A stretch of DNA of 13,735 nt from Planctomycetota bacterium. GTDB lineage: Bacteria > Planctomycetota > UBA1135 > GCA-002686595. The notes under the pieces are model-generated. The model made no database searches and had not been told where the DNA came from. It was given only the letters and a program-made list of their open reading frames with translations. Below, piece after piece: positions 1 through 7,483 of this stretch. Location of the stretch: NCBI GenBank assembly GCA_011524785.1, contig WTJQ01000175.1, forward strand, positions 1 to 13,735, given 5' to 3'. The position numbers and the translations under genes are program-made. How positions within the stretch are numbered: the stretch's first letter is position 1; each line of letters starts with the position of its first letter.

Positions 1-199
1 GGACCTCGACGCCGTGCTCCGGTTCTACGACACGCTCGAGGGGCGTGACCTCCGCAGCCATCACCAGGAGCAGCTGCTCGCCCCGCTGGGCCTGACGGCC
101 GAGCAGCGCGCGGCGCTGGCAGCCTTCCTGATGACCCTCGAGGGGGAGCCTCTCGACGAGGCCCTGCTGACCCCGCCGACCTCGCCCGTCCCCGGCTGA
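1..199 (+). CDS. Probable di-heme cytochrome c peroxidase family protein, C-terminal end (5' truncated)
   Basis: The frame is open from base 2 and stops with TGA at 197-199, leaving about 65 residues of a protein that begins before the window. The visible tail reads LDAVLRFYDTLEG, then a His pair, then PLGLTAEQRAALAAFLMTLEG. An aromatic 'FYD' helix followed by 'L(T)xEExxxLxxFLxxLxG' is the usual C-terminal end of bacterial CCP/MauG-like di-heme peroxidases, which are periplasmic enzymes reducing H2O2 with c-type cytochrome electrons. The heme-binding CxxCH motifs would lie upstream and cannot be checked here. The assignment rests only on this tail; another c-type cytochrome with a similar last helix is possible. 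A 249-nt non-coding gap follows. Confidence 0.55.
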   Translation, partial: DLDAVLRFYDTLEGRDLRSHHQEQLLAPLGLTAEQRAALAAFLMTLEGEPLDEALLTPPTSPVPG

Positions 200-448
200 C
201 GCGCGAGGGCCCAAGGACCCGCGCCGGATCCCGGCCTGAGGCACGAGGAAGGGTCACTGCTTCGTGTCGGAGGAGTGTCCGTGCTCCGATCCGCTGCACG
301 CCATCCCCGCCCCCAGTCGGCCTCGTGCAGGCTCTGCGCACGTCCGGGTCCGGAAACCTGGAGGACCAGCGAACCGTCGGTCCTAGGGGTACCGTCTGAA
401 GGACTCCGCGGAGCGGCTCCGAAGGCCGCCGCGACGCCTGCTGCCCCC
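200..448. other. Intergenic leader upstream of the secreted beta-propeller gene
   Basis: This stretch lies between the peroxidase-like tail and the secreted protein. The frame of the downstream gene stays open back to a GTG at 275. However, codons 275-448 have only about 69% G or C in the third position, against a near-total G/C preference in the gene itself, so I treat it as leader. It holds a 6-bp inverted repeat with an 11-nt loop (aggacc at 362-367, ggtcct at 379-384) and a 10-bp palindrome (ctccgcggag, about 404-413). No recognisable -10/-35 pair or riboswitch was seen. The gene's promoter presumably lies here, but I cannot place it. Confidence 0.4.
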
Positions 449-2989
449 ATGAAGCTGCACCTGCTCCTCCCCGCCGCCGTGCTCTGCACCGGCGCCGTCG
501 CCCTCCACGACGACGACCCCAAGATCCTCCACCGCCAGCGCCCGTTCGCCGGCCCGATCTGGCGCAACCTTGGGCTGACCAACGGCTCCGGTGGCGTCCC
601 GGGCACGAGCAGCAACCCGTTCGTGGGCTCCAGCAACGTGACCCTCCAGGCCCAGGTCCCGCTGAACCAGATCGACGGCGCGAGCAGCGGGAACGACTGC
701 TGGGGCTACGTCAGCCCGAGCGGACGCGAGTACGGGATCATGTGCACCTCGAGCGGCACGGCTTTCTTCGACGTCACCGTGCCCTCGAACCCGCAGCAGG
801 TCGGCTACGTCTCGGGACCCGGCAGCCTCTGGCGTGACGTCAAGGTCTACGACCAGTACGCGTACATCGTCTCCGAGGGCGGCAGCGGCATCCAGGTGGT
901 GAGCCTGGCCAACATCGACAGCGGCCAGGTCACGCTCTCGGGCGTCGTCAACGACGTCGGCACCGCCAACACGCACAACGTCTTCATCGACGAGGACGCG
1001 GGCTTCCTCTACCGGACCGGCGGCGGCGGCAACGGCCTGCGCATGTACAGCCTCGCCAACCCGGCCAGCCCGCAGTACGTCGGGGCCTGGAGCTCGCGCT
1101 ACGTCCACGACGCTCAAGTGGTGACCTACACCTCGGGGCCGAACGCAGGCCGCCAGATCGCCTACTGCTGTGCGGGGCTCAACGGTGGCAGTGGCGACAC
1201 CGGTCTCACGATCGTCGACGTCACCAACAAGTCGAACCCGCAGGTGATCGGCCAGGTCTACTGGCCGAACCGCGCCTACAGCCACCAGGGCTGGCTCAGC
1301 GAGGACCGCCAGTACTTCTACATGGGCGACGAGCTGGACGAGGACGGCTCCCTCCCCACGACGACGTACGTGATCAACGTCGCCGACCCCGACAACGCCT
1401 TCTACGTGACCTCGTTCACGAACGGCAACTCGGCCATCACGCACAACTGCTACGTGAAGAACGGGCTGCTCTACGCCGCCAACTACACGAGCGGCCTGCG
1501 GATCTTCGACCTGAACGCGAACCCCACGAACCCGCCCGAGTACGGCTTCTACGACACGTACGCGGCCGGCGACGGCGCGACCTTCAACGGGCTCTGGAGC
1601 GTCTTCCCCTACTTCCCGAGCGGCACGGTGATCGGCTCCGACCTCGAGAGCGGGTTCCTCGTGTGGGACGTGGGTGAGCCGGAGCTGAACCTCAGCATCA
1701 ACGGCGGAGCGCCCGACCTCGTGAACCCGGGCGGCGACTTCGTGGAGATGGAGATCCAGGAGCTCGTGGCCGGCGGCCTCGACGTCAGCTCCCCCACGAT
1801 CAACTACGACCTCGGCGCCGGCATGCAGTCCGTCCCCATGGTCGCCATGGGCGGGACCACCTGGCGCGGGACCCTCCCCCCGATGCCCTGCGGCAGCCCG
1901 GTGACCTGGTTCCTGACGGCCCAGGGGAGTTCGGGACAGCTCTACACGATGCCGGAGGGCGCGCCCGCCAACACCTACGGCTCCATGTACGCCGACGGTG
2001 AGACCTTCATGGTCGACGAGGACATGGAGACCAATCCCGGCTGGACGGTCGGCTGGGCTGGCGACACGGCCACGACCGGCGTCTGGGAGTACGGCAACCC
2101 GCGCGGGACCGCTGCCCAGCCCGAGGACGACAACACCGAGCCGGGCACGAACTGCTGGTTCACTGGCCAGGGCTCCATCGGGGGCTCCCTCGGCGAGAAC
2201 GACGTCGACGGCGGTGCCACGAGCCTGGTGACCCCCAGCTACGACCTGGGGAGCTTCCTGGACCCCGAGGTCGGCTTCTACCTCTGGTACTCCAACACGA
2301 CCGGGGCGTCCCCCAATGCGGACACCTTCCGGGTGGACGTGTCGCAGAACGGCGGCTCGTCCTGGGTGAACGCCCTCACGGTCGGCCCGACGGGGACCGG
2401 CACCAACGGTGGCTGGATCTTCTACTCCTTCCGCATCGCAGACTTCATCACGATGACCAGCCAGGTCCGCCTGCGCTTCGTCGCGGAGGACGCGGGCTCC
2501 GGCTCGATCGTCGAGGCCGCCGTGGACGACCTGACCGTCTCCGAGCTGGACTGCTCCGGGACCTCGCTGGGCACGCGCTACTGCTCCCCCGCCGTGATCA
2601 ACTCGACGGTGCAGAGCGGGCGCATCGACCTCTCGGGCAGTGCGGTGGTCGCGGACAACGACCTGACCCTGACCGGCAGCTTCCTGCCCCCGAGCCAGTT
2701 CTGCTACTTCGTGGCGAGCCAGTCCCAGGCCTCCATCCCGAACCCCGGGGGCTCCATGGGCGTGCTGTGCCTCGGTTCCCCGATCGCGCGCTTCAAGAAC
2801 CAGATTCAGAACACCGGCGCCACGGGGAGCGCGAGCATCGCGGTCGACCTGACCAACGTCCCGCTCCCGCCCGCCTTCGGCTACGCGATCCAGCCCGGGG
2901 AGACCTGGAACTGGCAGCTCTGGTACCGGGACGTGCTGATCGGCCCCACGTCGAACTTCACCGACGCGATCTCGCTGACCTTCCAGTGA
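449..2989 (+). CDS. Secreted choice-of-anchor B family beta-propeller protein with planctomycete-type C-terminal module
   Basis: This 846-residue protein is predicted to be exported. The start is ATG 449, because a clear Sec signal peptide follows at once (MKLHLLLPAAVLCTGAVA, cleavage likely after A18); no Shine-Dalgarno is visible. Residues ~82-410 match the choice-of-anchor B family with LVIVD-like propeller blades. Typical landmarks are NDCWGYVSPSGREY (82-95), THNVFIDED (175-183), YVHDAQVV (218-225), YSHQGWLSEDRQYF (277-290), DELDEDG (294-300) and THNCYVKNGLLYAANYTSGL (331-350). Residues ~410-520 look like a beta-sandwich linker. Residues ~521-697 resemble a MAM/jelly-roll domain with 'VSQNGGSSWVN' and 'RLRFVAEDAGSGSIVEAAVDDLTV'. 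Residues ~705-846 form a separate C-terminal module. The family has no known enzymatic activity; a surface or extracellular binding role is inference. The gene stands alone on this strand and ends 39 nt before a strong hairpin. Confidence 0.85.
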   Translation: MKLHLLLPAAVLCTGAVALHDDDPKILHRQRPFAGPIWRNLGLTNGSGGVPGTSSNPFVGSSNVTLQAQVPLNQIDGASSGNDCWGYVSPSGREYGIMCTSSGTAFFDVTVPSNPQQVGYVSGPGSLWRDVKVYDQYAYIVSEGGSGIQVVSLANIDSGQVTLSGVVNDVGTANTHNVFIDEDAGFLYRTGGGGNGLRMYSLANPASPQYVGAWSSRYVHDAQVVTYTSGPNAGRQIAYCCAGLNGGSGDTGLTIVDVTNKSNPQVIGQVYWPNRAYSHQGWLSEDRQYFYMGDELDEDGSLPTTTYVINVADPDNAFYVTSFTNGNSAITHNCYVKNGLLYAANYTSGLRIFDLNANPTNPPEYGFYDTYAAGDGATFNGLWSVFPYFPSGTVIGSDLESGFLVWDVGEPELNLSINGGAPDLVNPGGDFVEMEIQELVAGGLDVSSPTINYDLGAGMQSVPMVAMGGTTWRGTLPPMPCGSPVTWFLTAQGSSGQLYTMPEGAPANTYGSMYADGETFMVDEDMETNPGWTVGWAGDTATTGVWEYGNPRGTAAQPEDDNTEPGTNCWFTGQGSIGGSLGENDVDGGATSLVTPSYDLGSFLDPEVGFYLWYSNTTGASPNADTFRVDVSQNGGSSWVNALTVGPTGTGTNGGWIFYSFRIADFITMTSQVRLRFVAEDAGSGSIVEAAVDDLTVSELDCSGTSLGTRYCSPAVINSTVQSGRIDLSGSAVVADNDLTLTGSFLPPSQFCYFVASQSQASIPNPGGSMGVLCLGSPIARFKNQIQNTGATGSASIAVDLTNVPLPPAFGYAIQPGETWNWQLWYRDVLIGPTSNFTDAISLTFQ

Positions 2990-3027
2990 GCCGGCCCACC
3001 GGCGCTGCCCGGTGGTGTCGCGAGCGC

Positions 3028-3064
3028 GCGAGGGGCGCCCGGCCAGCGGCCGGGCGCCCCTCGC
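3028..3064. terminator. Perfect 17-bp hairpin between convergent genes, likely bidirectional terminator
   Basis: The arms at 3028-3044 and 3048-3064 are exact reverse complements (17 bp, nearly all G/C) around a 3-nt loop, agc at 3045-3047. It sits 38 nt past the stop of the secreted protein gene and 3 nt past the minus-strand stop of the PilX-like gene, so it can serve both. Neither side has a run of T, so it is not a textbook intrinsic terminator. It may act as a roadblock or 3'-end stabiliser with or without Rho. Confidence 0.75.
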
Positions 3065-3067
3065 CCA

Positions 3068-5551
3068 TCAGAACGTGATGACCTCGCGCGCGCTGACGGA
3101 GAAGGGCACGAAGGGAGGCTCCCGCCCCAGCAGGCGCGTGTCGTAGACCCAGTCCCGGCGCGGCGCCTTGTACCGGTCGCCTCCGTAGGACCAGGTGCCG
3201 TCGGCGATCTCGCTCTGCCAGGCCTGCACGAAGGAGCCGTTGATGTAGCAGTGGATCCCCGTCCACTTCTCGTGGAAGCGCGGCAGGTTCTCGAAGCCCC
3301 CGTTGTAGGCGGAGCCCTCGGTGGGCTGGTTCCCCGTGTAGACCGAGACGTTGAACGTCGTCTCCGACGCAACGGGCAGGGAGCCGCTCAGGGGCTTGGT
3401 GTTCGTCCAGGCGTTCGACAGCAGGTTGACGGCGTCCGCGATCACCGCGGAGACGTTGCTCGCCACCGGGCTCCCCACGACGTTGCCATCCGCGTCGAAG
3501 AGCGTGTTCCCCGCGTGGTCGTACTTGTTGTAGTCCCCGTCGATGTAGAGGGAGCCCTCGGTCACGACGGTCAGGTCCCCGGGCAGCACCTCGCCGTTCG
3601 TCAGGCAGACGCCCTTGGCCTTGGCGCCCGTGGAGGTCTTCTCCCCCCCTACCGGCGTGTGGTCCATGTCGGCGTGGCCCGCGTAGAGGAGGCCGTTGGC
3701 GGGGTGCAGCTGCATCCCGACGAGGCCGGGGTGGCTCTCGACCAGGTCGGCCGCGTCCGAGGACGAGTAGCCGGCACCCATCAGCGCGCTCTCGAAGCTG
3801 CTGGTCGTGGCGAGGGCCGCCTCGAGGTCCATCAGGGCGGCGACGTCGACCTTCACGACGCCGACGCCGGGATAGAGGTGCCCCGGGTACCCGGGGACGG
3901 AGCGGTTGTGGTCCTGGCGCGTGTCCGGCACGAAGTCCACGGAGATGGCCTCGTGGCCCAGGAGCTGCTGGGCCAGCTTGATGGAGGTGCTCCGATCGAC
4001 CCACTGGCTGGGATCGGCCGGATCACTGGCGTCCGGATTGGAGCCGTAGGCGCTCCAGTCCCAGTCCCAGCCGCTGGGAGAGCTGGCATCCGGGATCGGA
4101 CTGCCGGCGATGATCTTCAGGTCCGCGTTGGCAGCGTAGAAGCCAGCGACGAGACCGGGATCGCCGGCCGCTGCCGGAGAGAACTTGCCCGTGAGCGGGT
4201 CCACCTGGGCGCGCCCCTCGACGGAGGGGTCCGCATCGAAGAGGGCCTGCTTGGTCCCGAGGTTCGGCAGCGCGACGCTGCTCACGTTCTCGGGGTGTGC
4301 GTCCCCGTAGCCCACCGTGTGAGCGAATCCCTGGGAGTCCGGGACCGCGTAGCCGCTGGGCGCACCCCACTTGTCCAGCGCACCCACGTGGAAGGGCAGC
4401 AGCTCGCCGCTGTCGGTGAAGTCCCCGTCCCCGTTCGCGTCGTAGCCCAGCGTGAACGCGCTGTCGTAGCCGCTGATGTTGCCCTCGATCCCACCGAGCT
4501 GGGAGCGACTGTCCATGCGCACCCAGTTGACCGGCTCCGACGGATCGAAGGGGTCCTCCACCCAGCGGCGCACGCGGACCGTGCCGGTCGAGTTCGTGTT
4601 GTTCTTGCGACGGCGGTAGATGCCCCCCATCGCCCGCAGGTAGTTCGTGTCGAGTCGAAGGGTGCCGCCGCAGGACATGTAGAGATCCGCGTTGCTGTGC
4701 ACGCGGCCCCGAACCGTCATGCTCGGGCCCGGATTGATCTCCAGGTCGTCGTCGTAGAGGATCGCGAACTGCGTCGTCGGCGTCCGCGACACCTGGAAGA
4801 CGCGCGACAGCACGCGTCGACGCTCGTGACGACGCAGCTGCTGCCCGCCAACGGGCTCCCCGAACGGATCCCAGCCGCCCTGGTCGAGCCCCAGGACGAG
4901 CTCACGGTCCGCGCTCGACAGCTCGTCGAGCGCGGCGGTGAAGCCGGCCTCGGCCGTCCAGGCGAAGCTCGTCTCCAGGACGCCGTCCCAGGTCGGCGCA
5001 TCGGTCGCCACGACGCGCACCTCGAACATGCGGTTGGTGGTGCGCATCGGCGAGCCGCTGCCCGCCGGCGTTGCGAAGGGGACCCCCAGCAGCTGCACGC
5101 GCCAGCCAACGGCCTTGAAGCGGCCGGGGAGCTCCCCCTGCCCGGTGACCGCCAGCCGCCCATCGGGGCCTCCGCTGTGGCCGGTCGGGACCATGGTGAC
5201 GCCGGCGAGGTAGACGTCCTGCCAGTCGCCCTCGCCTGCGAGCCCCCAGCGCTCGCGAGCCTCGGGGATCGAAGTCCACTCCTCGCCGTCGTCCGGGAGC
5301 CAGGTGTCGGGCCGGTACCAGTTGGCGAGGCGCTGCTCGAGCTTGATGGAGGCGGCGGAGAGGGCGGCCTCGCCCACGAAGCGCTGCTCGACGCGGCTGC
5401 GACCCGCGGCGACCTTCTGAGCGTCCAGGCCCGTGTTGGCGATCAGGAGTGCCAGGAGACCGGCCGAGACCGACGCCCCGAAGAGCGCGTACAGCATGGC
5501 CATGCCTCGCTCCCCGCGTGACTTCCCGTGGTTCGAGTGAAGGATCTTCAT
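3068..5551 (-). CDS. Large PilX/GspK-like minor pilin (putative tip pilin)
   Basis: The protein has 827 residues. The start is ATG at 5551 (minus), giving a short basic leader (MKILHSNHGKSRGERG) before a hydrophobic helix at ~17-38. The processing site would be G16|M17, and position +5 is Tyr21 instead of Glu, as in GspK and many PilX_N proteins. GEAALSAAS at 60-68 corresponds to the 'AAEAAL' stretch after the PilX helix. The ectodomain is unusually large. Residues 278-291 (MTVRGRVHSNADLY) and 668-676 (LYIDGDYNK) are beta-helix-like elements seen in large PilX-type proteins. The end shows a conserved block, AVIADAVNLLSNAW (702-715), GGFENLPRFHEKW (751-763) and APRRDWVYDT (796-805), that I recall from such proteins in other high-GC bacteria. 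A DxNxDGD loop (371-377) may bind Ca2+. The gene starts 19 nt after the PilW-like stop and is the last gene before the hairpin. The role is inferred: membrane-anchored, then assembled at a pilus or pseudopilus tip. Confidence 0.75.
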   Translation of the reverse strand: MKILHSNHGKSRGERGMAMLYALFGASVSAGLLALLIANTGLDAQKVAAGRSRVEQRFVGEAALSAASIKLEQRLANWYRPDTWLPDDGEEWTSIPEARERWGLAGEGDWQDVYLAGVTMVPTGHSGGPDGRLAVTGQGELPGRFKAVGWRVQLLGVPFATPAGSGSPMRTTNRMFEVRVVATDAPTWDGVLETSFAWTAEAGFTAALDELSSADRELVLGLDQGGWDPFGEPVGGQQLRRHERRRVLSRVFQVSRTPTTQFAILYDDDLEINPGPSMTVRGRVHSNADLYMSCGGTLRLDTNYLRAMGGIYRRRKNNTNSTGTVRVRRWVEDPFDPSEPVNWVRMDSRSQLGGIEGNISGYDSAFTLGYDANGDGDFTDSGELLPFHVGALDKWGAPSGYAVPDSQGFAHTVGYGDAHPENVSSVALPNLGTKQALFDADPSVEGRAQVDPLTGKFSPAAAGDPGLVAGFYAANADLKIIAGSPIPDASSPSGWDWDWSAYGSNPDASDPADPSQWVDRSTSIKLAQQLLGHEAISVDFVPDTRQDHNRSVPGYPGHLYPGVGVVKVDVAALMDLEAALATTSSFESALMGAGYSSSDAADLVESHPGLVGMQLHPANGLLYAGHADMDHTPVGGEKTSTGAKAKGVCLTNGEVLPGDLTVVTEGSLYIDGDYNKYDHAGNTLFDADGNVVGSPVASNVSAVIADAVNLLSNAWTNTKPLSGSLPVASETTFNVSVYTGNQPTEGSAYNGGFENLPRFHEKWTGIHCYINGSFVQAWQSEIADGTWSYGGDRYKAPRRDWVYDTRLLGREPPFVPFSVSAREVITF

Positions 5552-5570
5552 GGTCGGCGTGCGGGGGTGT

Positions 5571-6650
5571 TCAGGGGGCCTCGGGGAAGCGCTGCTCCCC
5601 CAGGGGCAGGCGAGCGATCGCCTCGGTGCGGAAGTGGTGCGGGTGGCCCTGGCGGTCGATGCCACGCATCCAGAGGGTCACCACGAGGGCGTTGGCCGGC
5701 ACGAGCGCGTCCGCGCTGCTGCCGTCCAGGGCACCGCCCTCCAGCTCCTCGGGGCGGTCCCAGTACTGGAGGTCCTCGGCGTACTTGACGTCGAACCAGT
5801 CGATGTCGCGCGCGATGACCTCGACCCGGAAGGGGTAGTCGGGGGCGCTCGTCGGCAGGCGCAGGTCCCGGATCCGGCGGACGAGCTCACGCTGCCCTCC
5901 CGCGCCCTCGCGCACGATCCAGGAGACCTCGTTGCGGCTCCAGACGAGCCGCGTGACGGGGTCGATCGTCACCCGCTGCTCGTCCAGCCCCTTGAAGGGC
6001 GCAGGGTGGACGAGGTCCGAGGTGTCCTGGCTCAGCCGCCCGTCGCCGTTGCAGTCGAGCTCGGGGATGCCGTCCGGACCGGCGAGGCCGCCGGGCCCGA
6101 GCACGTCCATGTCCGGCCGCCCGTCCTCGTCCTGGTCCGCGGGCAGGGCCAGCACCAGCGAGGCCTGCACGAGCGGGTCCCCGCTCTCGAGCCCGAGGGT
6201 CGCCGCGTAGGCCTCCGCTCCGAGGATCGGGGCGGGAGCATGGGCGTGCCCACGCTCGCTGAACTCGGCGGCATCGAGCCCCACGCGGCCGCCGGGGCCG
6301 CGCGAGGTCCCCGGGAGGCCGTCGTAGTACACGTGCGGGAAGTGGAGGTCGTCCGCGGGGTCCGCGTCCTGCACGCCCTGCATGTCGAGCCTGCGGATCC
6401 CCGCGCGCTCGAGGTCCTCGAGGAGCCGCGCCAGCGCGCGGCGCCCCTCCCGCGCCAGGCGAACGTCGAGCGCGTTCGCCTCGGTGATCCGCCCCATGTC
6501 CCGCGTGGCCCCCACGACCCAGGCGGTCAGGGTGCTGACGATGGTCACCGCGATCATGATCTCGATGAGGGTCATCCCCGCGCGAGGGGTGGCCGGTCGT
6601 CGTCCGGCGCTGGTCGCACTCGCGGGGATTGGGAGAGGACGCACACTCAT
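5571..6650 (-). CDS. PilW/GspJ-like minor pilin with class III signal peptide
   Basis: The protein has 359 residues. The ATG at 6650 overlaps the stop of the PilV-like gene by 4 nt (ATGA), which suggests translational coupling and fixes the start. A basic leader (residues 1-25) ends at G25|M26-TLIE, with Glu at +5. The hydrophobic helix IMIAVTIVSTLTAWVVGA (31-48) follows, so this is a canonical substrate of prepilin peptidase PilD/GspO. The helix continues into a charged coiled segment (51-85). The globular part carries two acidic loops of Ca2+-binding type: DQDEDGRPDMD (172-182, like a thrombospondin type-3 repeat) and DCNGDGRLSQD (199-209, dockerin-like). The last third, ending near LVVTLWMRGIDRQGHPHHF (322-340), has the short beta-strands usual in PilW/GspJ proteins. 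Second in the PilV-W-X order, it probably belongs to the tip complex of a type IV pilus or type II secretion pseudopilus. Confidence 0.8.
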   Translation of the reverse strand: MSVRPLPIPASATSAGRRPATPRAGMTLIEIMIAVTIVSTLTAWVVGATRDMGRITEANALDVRLAREGRRALARLLEDLERAGIRRLDMQGVQDADPADDLHFPHVYYDGLPGTSRGPGGRVGLDAAEFSERGHAHAPAPILGAEAYAATLGLESGDPLVQASLVLALPADQDEDGRPDMDVLGPGGLAGPDGIPELDCNGDGRLSQDTSDLVHPAPFKGLDEQRVTIDPVTRLVWSRNEVSWIVREGAGGQRELVRRIRDLRLPTSAPDYPFRVEVIARDIDWFDVKYAEDLQYWDRPEELEGGALDGSSADALVPANALVVTLWMRGIDRQGHPHHFRTEAIARLPLGEQRFPEAP

Positions 6651-7348
6651 CGGGCGAGCTGGTAGGTGCTGAGGATCGCGCTGCGGACGTCGGAGCCGGT
6701 GAGCTCGAGGGGGTCGCAGGCCTCCCCGGCCTGGTCCCAGGCCTCGAGGGGCTTGCCCGCGTCGTCCCAGGTCGTCTGGCGACGGCCGCTGCGGGCCTGG
6801 ACCCACTCGACCATCAGGAGGACCTCGATCCCCGCAGGAGGGACGTAGTTCGGGTCCGGGCCCGGGAGGGCGGTCCGGTCATCGGGGTCGAGCCCCGGGT
6901 AGGCCACGAACATCCGCTGCTCGCGCAGGGCCACGGTCCGCGTCTTGAACAGCTCCTGGCGCTCGTCCGTGGTCGCGCCGGTGGCGAGGGCTCGCCGCAG
7001 TCGGGAGCCGAACGAGTAGGCCGGGAGCAGCCAGCGGGGACCGTAGTCGGCCGCGCCGCTCCAGTCCTCGTCCGCGAGCTCCGGGTCGGGCCAGAAGCGC
7101 TGGCTCGGGTAGCCGGTGAGCTTGTTCTCGACGCTCTGGCTGAGGAGGTCCTCCATGCAGCTCGCCAGCTCGGCGACGGCGAGCTCGCTCTCGGCCGCGC
7201 TCGTCCCCGAGCGGCTGACCATCAGCTGCCCGCTGAAGTGGGCCGCGAGGGCCACCCCCAGCACGCCGAGCGCCATCACGATCTCGATCATCGTGAAGCC
7301 CGCAGTCGAACGGCTCCGCAGCAGCGGAGCTCCCCCCTGATCCCCCAT
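6647..7348 (-). CDS. PilV/GspI-like minor pilin with class III signal peptide
   Basis: The protein has 233 residues. ATG 7348 was chosen because it gives a 17-residue leader with basic residues just before the cleavage site G17|F18-TMIE (Glu at +5). The helix IVMALGVLGVALAAHFSG (23-40) follows. A longer reading from a TTG at 7423 is open but would give an implausible leader. The sequence after the helix (AAESELAVAELASCMEDLLS, 51-70) is the amphipathic extension typical of PilV/GspI. Near the end, IEVLLMVEWVQARSGRRQTTW (174-194) is the kind of strand pair these proteins carry. It is the first gene of the pilin trio and overlaps the next by 4 nt. A 135-nt non-coding gap upstream makes it the likely start of its own transcription unit. 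Whether it serves a pilus or type II secretion cannot be told here. Confidence 0.8.
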   Translation of the reverse strand: MGDQGGAPLLRSRSTAGFTMIEIVMALGVLGVALAAHFSGQLMVSRSGTSAAESELAVAELASCMEDLLSQSVENKLTGYPSQRFWPDPELADEDWSGAADYGPRWLLPAYSFGSRLRRALATGATTDERQELFKTRTVALREQRMFVAYPGLDPDDRTALPGPDPNYVPPAGIEVLLMVEWVQARSGRRQTTWDDAGKPLEAWDQAGEACDPLELTGSDVRSAILSTYQLAR

Positions 7349-7483
7349 GTGTCTCGTCCTGTCCCCCGGCTCGCGACCTCGCGGCCTGGCGGACTCCTCG
7401 ACGAGGGCCTCTCCCGTTCCCAAATGCTGGACCGCCGCGCCCCGATTCGAGCCGCCCCCGCAGGCATCCGGCCCCGGGCGGTC
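7349..7483 (-). promoter_or_regulatory. Gap between larE and the pilin cluster; probable promoter region of the pilin operon
   Basis: This 135-nt gap is the longest non-coding stretch on the minus strand and the only break of that size between larE and the pilin genes. It probably holds the pilin promoter, but I see no clear -35/-10 or sigma-54 (GG-N10-GC) match. An AT-richer patch around 7418-7425 (tccca aatg) is the only local composition change. No strong hairpin follows the larE stop, so read-through from larE into the pilin genes is possible. Confidence 0.3.

Noticed and set aside
275..448. Upstream extension of the secreted protein from GTG 275 or 281, with a nearby GGAGGA
   Set aside because: Third-position G/C drops to about 69% in this stretch, the extension would bury the signal peptide, and no domain is encoded. 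GTG 281 with GGAGGA six nt upstream remains a weak alternative.
3251..5521. 756-codon open frame on the plus strand opposite the PilX-like gene
   Set aside because: It is the mirror of a high-GC coding frame. The translation is Arg/Val/Gly/Asp-rich low-complexity sequence with no domain, and the opposite strand has clear pilin features.
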